In this document: piece by piece, positions 7,867 through 12,226 of the stretch
Position numbering within the stretch: the stretch's first letter is position 1
Layout of the letters: the number at the start of each line of letters is the position of its first letter
NCBI GenBank assembly: GCA_903859265.1
Contig: CAIOLZ010000181.1
Coordinates: forward strand, 1 to 12,226
DNA length: 12,226 bases
Direction of reading: 5' to 3'
From: an uncultured beta proteobacterium
GTDB lineage: Bacteria > Pseudomonadota > Gammaproteobacteria > Burkholderiales > Burkholderiaceae_C
Notes under the pieces: generated by a model
The model's database searches: none
What the model was told of the DNA's origin: nothing
What the model saw: only the letters and a program-made list of their open reading frames with translations
Translations under genes and position numbers: made by a program

Positions 7867-8162
7867 CCCTGCGCTCCCTGGGTAGCTTGCGCAGCGTCCG
7901 GGTTCTCACCCACCTTGTAGAACTTGGTGAATTGGTAAGTCACCGTATTGCGCTCGGCATTGAACCAGCGGCGGCAGCCTGCTGCGTGGTTCCACTGCTC
8001 GCGGTGGATGCCTTTGGGGTTTTTGCGCATGAACAAGTAATCGCCCCACTGCGTATCTGTGAGGGCATCAGTATCCAGCGGACGCGCAATATGCGCTTCG
8101 CCACCACAGCTAAATTCACTCTCGGCACGCGGGCCGCAATAAGGGCAGGTGATTTGAAGCAT
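7863..8162 (-). CDS. soxD: sarcosine oxidase delta subunit
   Basis: Small zinc-binding subunit of heterotetrameric sarcosine oxidase. Seen: 99 residues beginning MLQITCPYCG. Residues C6, C9, H59 and C63 coincide with the four zinc ligands known for the delta subunit of the crystallised enzyme. WGDYLFMRKNPKG and AGCRRWFNAERNT are typical family blocks, and the tail after residue 85 is low-complexity (A/Q/G). The ATG at 8162 gives the standard N-terminus but has no Shine-Dalgarno; the upstream 47 bases are unusually A/T-rich. Its stop overlaps the soxA start by 4 nt (ATGA). Unusually, it is separated from soxB by a structured repeat and an unrelated membrane-protein gene, whereas soxB-soxD are normally adjacent. 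Confidence 0.95.
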   Translation of the reverse strand: MLQITCPYCGPRAESEFSCGGEAHIARPLDTDALTDTQWGDYLFMRKNPKGIHREQWNHAAGCRRWFNAERNTVTYQFTKFYKVGENPDAAQATQGAQG

Positions 8163-8209
8163 TGGGACTTAAGAAAATAGGTTGAGAAAAATGTAAAAAA
8201 TAGGAAAGA
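8163..8209. other. short AT-rich spacer upstream of soxD
   Basis: These 47 bases are strongly A/T-rich against a GC-rich background, with T-runs on the minus strand. The strand contains TTTACA followed 17 nt later by TCTTAA, a weak sigma70-like pair. A start from it would leave almost no leader before the soxD ATG. The stretch could instead be the scar of whatever placed the DUF2809-like gene here. No Shine-Dalgarno for soxD is present. Confidence 0.4.
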
Positions 8210-8593
8210 TTAAACAGACCGAGGGTTTGAACGTGCCATGCCGTGCGCTAAAAAAACTGTGGCAGCACCTGCGGTGTACGCCAGCAAGTCCAGCACATCA
8301 AACGTGCCACCAATCATGATGCGCAAAATGCGGTTGTGAATGTTCAGGACATCACGAATATGAAAGTACTGAAGAATCTCCACGCAAAAAGCAAACCCCA
8401 AAACACCGAACAACAACTTGCGTTCATTGGTTTTCACCACCGTTCGGATCGCATAAAACATGAGCACCACCACCAAGGCATCACCGACAAAGGGGCGCAC
8501 AAACCCGTCATGCACATACAAGGCAATACCAATCTCCACCAGCAGCAGTAAGAGAAAAAACGCAAACGATCGGGTGTGAAATCGCACTTTCAT
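8210..8593 (-). CDS. small DUF2809-like integral membrane protein
   Basis: Predicted inner-membrane protein of 127 residues with no known activity. Seen: after a basic start (MKVRFHTR) come four hydrophobic segments at roughly 9-27, 36-51, 61-77 and 101-118. Features such as FVRPFVGDALVVVLMFYAI and FCVEILQYF followed by a DVLDLLAYTAGA-like end match my memory of the DUF2809 family. An in-frame ATG lies 9 nt upstream at 8602. The one at 8593 is preferred because a G-run at 8603-8607 then sits at a usable distance, and the family usually starts near this lysine-rich segment. The gene stands between soxB and soxD in the same direction, behind a structured repeat. It has no evident link to sarcosine metabolism, so insertion into the operon is likely; a transport or membrane role for the pathway cannot be excluded. 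Confidence 0.72.
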   Translation of the reverse strand: MKVRFHTRSFAFFLLLLLVEIGIALYVHDGFVRPFVGDALVVVLMFYAIRTVVKTNERKLLFGVLGFAFCVEILQYFHIRDVLNIHNRILRIMIGGTFDVLDLLAYTAGAATVFLAHGMARSNPRSV

Positions 8594-8602
8594 ACGCAGC
8601 AT

Positions 8603-8607
8603 CCCCC
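8603..8607 (-). promoter_or_regulatory. G-run that may act as ribosome binding site for the DUF2809-like gene
   Basis: The minus strand reads GGGGG immediately before ATG 8602 and 9 nt before ATG 8593. It can pair only partly with the anti-Shine-Dalgarno, but it is the sole candidate and its spacing supports the downstream start. Confidence 0.3.
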
Positions 8608-8628
8608 AACGAAAGAGGCTCCATCAGA

Positions 8629-8715
8629 GATGCCGTGGAACCGGCTTTGCCGAGCCACTGGCATCGCCCCCTTGAGGGGGAAAGGCGCTACACGCAGTGA
8701 GCGTCCGAAGGGGGT
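8629..8715. repeat. structured G/C-rich intergenic repeat between soxB and the DUF2809-like gene
   Basis: Two hairpins in a row. The first, 8629-8665, pairs GATGCCGTGG with CCACTGGCATC (one bulged base) around an inner CGGC-TTT-GCCG stem. The second, 8667-8680, is CCCCC-TTGA-GGGGG. A third run, AAGGGGGTG at 8708-8716, could pair back with CGCCCCCTT at 8665-8673 as an alternative fold. The element begins about 8 bases after the soxB stop. Its style, with a CCCCCTTGAGGGGG core and GCGCTACACGCAGTGAGCG next to it, is familiar from dispersed intergenic repeats of Comamonadaceae genomes (from memory, not searched). It may attenuate or protect soxB mRNA. Confidence 0.65.
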
Positions 8716-8723
8716 GTTCATCT

Positions 8724-9971
8724 TCAATGCGCCACCGCAGCCGCCCCATGCTCATCAATCAAATGCCCGGTATTGAACCGGTTCAGCGAAAAAGCAGCAT
8801 TCAAGGGATGCGGGTTGTCCTGTGCAATGGTGTGCGCCATGACCCAACCCGAACCAGGCGTGGCCTTGAAGCCACCAGTGCCCCAGCCGCAGTTGAAGTA
8901 CAGGCCTTTGACATCGGTTTTGGAAATGATGGGGCACGCGTCTGGCGACACGTCCACAATGCCGCCCCATTGGCGGTTCATGCGCACCCGGCGAAAGATC
9001 GGGAACATCTCGCAAATCGCCTGCAGCGTGTGTTCAATGATGGGGAAACTGCCACGCTGGCCGTAGCCAACGTAGGAATCAATGCCCGCGCCAATCACCA
9101 GATCGCCCTTGTCAGACTGGCTCACATACGCGTGAATCGCGTTGCTCATGACAACTGTGTGGATGATGGGTTTCATGGGCTCCGAGACCAAAGCCTGCAG
9201 TGGGTGACTTTCCAGCGGCAACCGGATGCCCGCCATGCTGGCAATTACGCTGCTGTGGCCGGCTGCGACCACACCGATTTTTTTGCTCTTGATGGTGCCG
9301 CGGGTGGTCTCGATGCCGACCACCTGACCGCCTTCGCGCTGGATGCCAAGCACTTCGCAGTTCTGAATAATGTCCACACCCAGCCGGTCCGCAGCGCGGG
9401 CAAAACCCCAGGCAATCGCGTCATGGCGCGCCACACCACCGCGGGGCTGGAACGATGCGCCCATGACCGGGTAACGCAGCGAGGTGTTGTTCATGATGGG
9501 AACAATTTCCTGCACCTGTGCCGGGGTGAGCACCAGGCCATCCACGCCGTTCAATCGATTGGCATTCACGCGGCGCTCAATGTCGCGCATGTCTTGCAGC
9601 GAGTGCCCCACGTTCATCACGCCGCGCTGGCTGAACATGGTGTTGTAGTTCAGGTCTTGCGACAAACCTTCCCACAGCTGCATGGCTTTTTCATACAGGT
9701 GGGTGGATTCATCCCACAGGTAGTTGGAGCGCACGATAGTGGTATTACGCGCCGTGTTGCCACCGCCGAGCCAGCCGCGCTCCACTACGGCAATGTTGCG
9801 CATGCCATGCTCTTTGGCCAAGTAATAAGCGGTTGCCAAACCATGCCCACCACCGCCAACGATGATCGCGTCATAACTGCTTTTCGGTGCGGGGCTGCGC
9901 CACTGTTTTTGCCAGTCTTCGTGGTAAGACATGGCATTGCGGGCCAGGGAAAAGATAGAAAAGTTGCTCAC
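8724..9971 (-). CDS. soxB: sarcosine oxidase beta subunit
   Basis: Catalytic flavin subunit of heterotetrameric sarcosine oxidase; it oxidises the sarcosine N-methyl group using FAD and passes electrons to a covalently bound FMN. Seen: 415 residues from the start chosen; FAD site YDAIIVGGGGHGLATAYYL (33-51); GGGNTARNTTIVRSNYLWDES (69-89); and GGVARHDAIAWGFARAA, whose histidine (H183) falls where the FMN-linked histidine (His173 in the Pseudomonas maltophilia enzyme) is expected after allowing for the longer N-terminus. The C-terminus has NCGWGTGGFKATPGSGW. The start is uncertain. The homologous-looking N-terminus FSIFSLARNAMSYHEDW lies upstream of the first in-frame ATG (9932). GTG at 9971, 13 nt after the sdaA stop, is preferred, and TTG at 9995, overlapping sdaA, is possible. 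Confidence 0.94.
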   Translation of the reverse strand: MSNFSIFSLARNAMSYHEDWQKQWRSPAPKSSYDAIIVGGGGHGLATAYYLAKEHGMRNIAVVERGWLGGGNTARNTTIVRSNYLWDESTHLYEKAMQLWEGLSQDLNYNTMFSQRGVMNVGHSLQDMRDIERRVNANRLNGVDGLVLTPAQVQEIVPIMNNTSLRYPVMGASFQPRGGVARHDAIAWGFARAADRLGVDIIQNCEVLGIQREGGQVVGIETTRGTIKSKKIGVVAAGHSSVIASMAGIRLPLESHPLQALVSEPMKPIIHTVVMSNAIHAYVSQSDKGDLVIGAGIDSYVGYGQRGSFPIIEHTLQAICEMFPIFRRVRMNRQWGGIVDVSPDACPIISKTDVKGLYFNCGWGTGGFKATPGSGWVMAHTIAQDNPHPLNAAFSLNRFNTGHLIDEHGAAAVAH

Positions 9972-9984
9972 AGAAGGGTTGCTT

Positions 9985-11376
9985 TCAGCATTCAATAACG
10001 TTCACGGCCAGGCCACCGCGGCTCGTCTCTTTGTATTTTGTCATCATGTCCCGCCCGGTATCGCGCATGGTTTTGATGACTTGGTCAAGCGATACAAAAT
10101 GTGTGCCATCACCGCGCAGCGCCATGCGCGAAGCGTTCAGCGCTTTGACCGATCCCATGGCGTTTCGCTCGATGCACGGTATCTGCACCCGTCCGCCTAC
10201 GGGGTCACAGGTCAGGCCCAAGTTGTGTTCCATTCCGATCTCGGCGGCGTTTTCCACTTGTTTGGGTGTGCCGCCCATCACGGCGGTAAGACCGGCAGCG
10301 GCCATCGAACAGGCCACGCCGACTTCGCCTTGGCAGCCGACTTCGGCACCGCTGATGGACGCGTTTTCTTTGTAGAGCTGGCCGATGGCGCCCGCAGTGA
10401 GCAAAAAGTCGCGCAGGCCCGCCTTATTGGCACCGGGCACGAAGCGCTCGTAATAGTGCATGACCGCCGGGATGATGCCAGCCGCACCGTTGGTGGGCGC
10501 CGTGACCACGCGCCCGCCTGCGGCGTTTTCTTCATTCACCGCCATGGCGTACACGTTGACGAAATCCAGAATGGTGAGTTGGTCTTTCAGTGCCTGCTCG
10601 GGCTTGCTGCTCAAAGCGCGGTGGGTTTCCGCGGCGCGGCGCTTGACCAGCAAATTGCCGGGCAGATGGCCTTCGGTTCGGATGCCGCGCTCCACGCAGG
10701 CGGCCATGGCCTCCCAGATGCGGTCCAGCCCGGCGTCCACTTCGGCGTCGGTGCGCCAGGACTGTTCGTTCACGCGCATGATTTGCGCAATCGACAAACC
10801 CGTGCCGGCACAAAGGGCCAGCAGGTCGCTGCCGCTGCTGAAAGGGTAACGGACCGTGGTCGGGTCGGACACGATGACTGGCCCGTCGGTGGGCGCATCG
10901 GCTTCTTCCTGCGAGACGACAAAGCCGCCGCCTACCGAAAAGTAGCGCCGCTCGCTGATCACATTGCCGCTGGCGTCAAATCCGACAAACTTCACGCCGT
11001 TGGAATGGTAGGGCAGGGCTTCTCGGCGCAGAAATGTCAGGTCGTTCTTTTCGCTGAAAGCAATCGGGTGCGACCCGCCCAATTGAACTTTTCCGGCCGC
11101 GCGCATGGCTTTGAGGCGTGGCTCGATGGTGTCGGGGTCAATGCTGTCGGGCAACAGGCCCTCCAGACCCAGCATGACGGCTTTGTCGGTGCCGTGGCCT
11201 TTACCGGTGGCGCCCAGCGAGCCGTACATGCGCACTTCGACGCGCGCTACTTTTTCGATCAGGCCTTCGGCGCGCAACCTGTCAACAAACATCACCGCCG
11301 CCTTCATCGGCCCCACGGTGTGGGAGCTCGATGGGCCAATGCCGATTTTGAAGAGGTCGAATACGCTGAGTGCCAT
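9985..11376 (-). CDS. sdaA: L-serine ammonia-lyase (iron-sulfur L-serine dehydratase)
   Basis: Converts L-serine to pyruvate and ammonia with an oxygen-sensitive [4Fe-4S] cluster, cytoplasmic. Seen: 463 residues with fused beta and alpha domains (single-chain type 2 enzyme); SVFDLFKIGIGPSSSHTVGPM at the N-terminus; and NEENAAGGRVVTAPTNGAAGIIP at 281-303. Cluster cysteines C348, C390 and C401 keep exactly the spacing of C343, C385 and C396 in the Legionella pneumophila enzyme. The last residue, C463, matches the C-terminal cysteine that in that enzyme enters the active site and caps the cluster. The ATG at 11376 has AAAGG at 11384-11388 (7-nt spacing) and lies 21 nt after the glyA stop, pointing to one operon. 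With GlyA it drains sarcosine-derived glycine to pyruvate. The soxB start follows within 13 nt. Confidence 0.97.
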   Translation of the reverse strand: MALSVFDLFKIGIGPSSSHTVGPMKAAVMFVDRLRAEGLIEKVARVEVRMYGSLGATGKGHGTDKAVMLGLEGLLPDSIDPDTIEPRLKAMRAAGKVQLGGSHPIAFSEKNDLTFLRREALPYHSNGVKFVGFDASGNVISERRYFSVGGGFVVSQEEADAPTDGPVIVSDPTTVRYPFSSGSDLLALCAGTGLSIAQIMRVNEQSWRTDAEVDAGLDRIWEAMAACVERGIRTEGHLPGNLLVKRRAAETHRALSSKPEQALKDQLTILDFVNVYAMAVNEENAAGGRVVTAPTNGAAGIIPAVMHYYERFVPGANKAGLRDFLLTAGAIGQLYKENASISGAEVGCQGEVGVACSMAAAGLTAVMGGTPKQVENAAEIGMEHNLGLTCDPVGGRVQIPCIERNAMGSVKALNASRMALRGDGTHFVSLDQVIKTMRDTGRDMMTKYKETSRGGLAVNVIEC

Positions 11377-11397
11377 GGCAATGCCTTTGAGAGCTGA

Positions 11398-12226
11398 TTA
11401 CGCGTTAAAAGGCTTGGGCGCAGGAAAGCGCTTGCACAGCGCGGTGATGCGCGCAGCCACTTCTTTTTCCACCGCAGAACTGTTTGCGCCGCCCACCATG
11501 GCGTCCATCACATCGCACATGGCGGTGGCGACTTGCTCGCATTCGGCAATGCCAAAGCCGCGGGTGGTGATGGCCGGTGTGCCCACGCGAATGCCGCTGG
11601 TGACAAAGGGACTTTGCGGATCGTTGGGAACGGAGTTTTTGTTGACGGTGATGTGCGCGCGGCCCAAAGCGGCGTCGGCGTCTTTGCCGGTCAAGCCTTT
11701 GTTGATCAGGCTCACCAGCATGAGGTGGTTGTCCGTGCCGCCGGAAACGATATCGAAGCCGCGTTTGACAAACACGGCTGCCATGGCGCGGGCGTTGGCA
11801 ATGACTTGTTTTTGGTAAGTCACAAACTCGGGCTGCAAGGCTTCCAAAAACGCTACCGCCTTGGCGGCGATGACGTGCATCAGCGGGCCGCCCTGGGTGC
11901 CGGGGAACACCATGGCGTTGAGTTTTTTCTCGATCTCTGCATTGGCACGGCACAGAATCATGCCGCCGCGTGGGCCGCGCAGGGTTTTGTGGGTGGTGGT
12001 GGTGACCACATCCGAATGCGGCACGGGGTTGGGGTACAAGCCCGCAGCCACAAGGCCGGCAAAGTGCGCCATATCGACCCACAAGAGCGCACCAACTTTA
12101 TCGGCAATGGCACGAAAGCGGGGGAAGTCCAAATGGCGGCTGTATGCGGAGTAACCCGCCACAATCATTTTGGGTTTGACTGCAATGGCTTGGGCTTCGA
12201 GCGCGTCGTAGTCAATCAAGCCGGTG
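11398..12226 (-). CDS. glyA: serine hydroxymethyltransferase (5' part beyond window)
   Basis: PLP enzyme that interconverts glycine plus 5,10-methylene-THF with serine plus THF; here it can use both products of sarcosine oxidase. Seen: 275 complete codons to the TAA at 11398-11400. The frame runs off the right edge reading TGLIDYDALE, so roughly the first 140 residues are outside. WVDMAHFAGLVAAG and the active-site block VVTTTTHKTLRGPRGG are present, with the PLP lysine codon at 11986-11988. The C-terminal half (SGGTDNHLMLV, GIRVGTPAITTRGF) is standard. A TTG at 12219 is an internal leucine codon, not a start. About 195 residues follow the lysine, close to the E. coli enzyme. It is the most upstream gene seen, so the operon promoter is outside the window. 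A second glyA elsewhere in the genome would mark this one as a dedicated catabolic copy (inference). Confidence 0.97.
   Translation of the reverse strand, partial: TGLIDYDALEAQAIAVKPKMIVAGYSAYSRHLDFPRFRAIADKVGALLWVDMAHFAGLVAAGLYPNPVPHSDVVTTTTHKTLRGPRGGMILCRANAEIEKKLNAMVFPGTQGGPLMHVIAAKAVAFLEALQPEFVTYQKQVIANARAMAAVFVKRGFDIVSGGTDNHLMLVSLINKGLTGKDADAALGRAHITVNKNSVPNDPQSPFVTSGIRVGTPAITTRGFGIAECEQVATAMCDVMDAMVGGANSSAVEKEVAARITALCKRFPAPKPFNA

Noticed and set aside
8697..9998. Plus-strand frame of 433 codons opposite soxB
   Set aside because: Shadow of soxB; no domain and unlikely composition.
9931..11397. Plus-strand frame of 488 codons covering sdaA
   Set aside because: It mirrors the extent of sdaA exactly and reads as low-information sequence; sdaA keeps all its cluster cysteines.
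1..12226. tRNA, rRNA, CRISPR array or prophage genes
   Set aside because: No cloverleaf-like sequence, regularly spaced repeats or phage-type proteins were seen; nearly all the window is accounted for by metabolic genes.

Overview
This window is a catabolic cluster for N-methylated glycines (dimethylglycine, sarcosine, glycine). All nine recognisable genes lie on the minus strand, so transcription runs from high to low coordinates. The sequence is GC-rich by eye. The gene set (glyA, sdaA, heterotetrameric soxBDAG, a dimethylglycine-dehydrogenase-like flavoprotein) and the G/C-rich structured intergenic repeats suggest a betaproteobacterium, most likely Burkholderiales/Comamonadaceae. That placement is an inference from gene style and repeats, not from a marker gene.

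Layout in transcription order: glyA, 5' part cut by the right edge (12226-11398); sdaA, type 2 L-serine dehydratase (11376-9985); soxB (about 9971-8724); a structured intergenic repeat (8715-8629); a small DUF2809-like membrane protein gene (8593-8210); an AT-rich spacer; soxD (8162-7863); soxA (7866-4852); soxG (4859-4278); a spacer with a large imperfect palindrome (arms 4228-4206 and 4167-4145); a HyuA-type hydantoinase/oxoprolinase-family ASKHA protein (4058-1983); a two-cluster 4Fe-4S protein (1975-1256); a short spacer with a hairpin; and a dimethylglycine dehydrogenase/oxidase-like flavoprotein, cut by the left edge (1102-1). No gene-free stretch reaches 300 bases.

Together the genes outline a route: dimethylglycine is demethylated to sarcosine (leftmost flavoprotein), sarcosine to glycine plus 5,10-methylene-tetrahydrofolate (SoxBDAG), glycine plus the C1 unit to serine (GlyA), and serine to pyruvate plus ammonia (SdaA). 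The C1 unit released by the oxidase is thus reused by GlyA. Key residues are visible: the delta-subunit zinc ligands C6/C9/H59/C63, a histidine in SoxB at the expected flavin-linkage site, the three Fe-S cysteines and C-terminal cysteine of SdaA, and the PLP lysine of GlyA.

The least explained parts are the HyuA-like ATPase-family gene paired with a dicluster 4Fe-4S protein and without a hyuB partner, the unrelated membrane gene splitting soxB from soxD, and the two structured intergenic elements.
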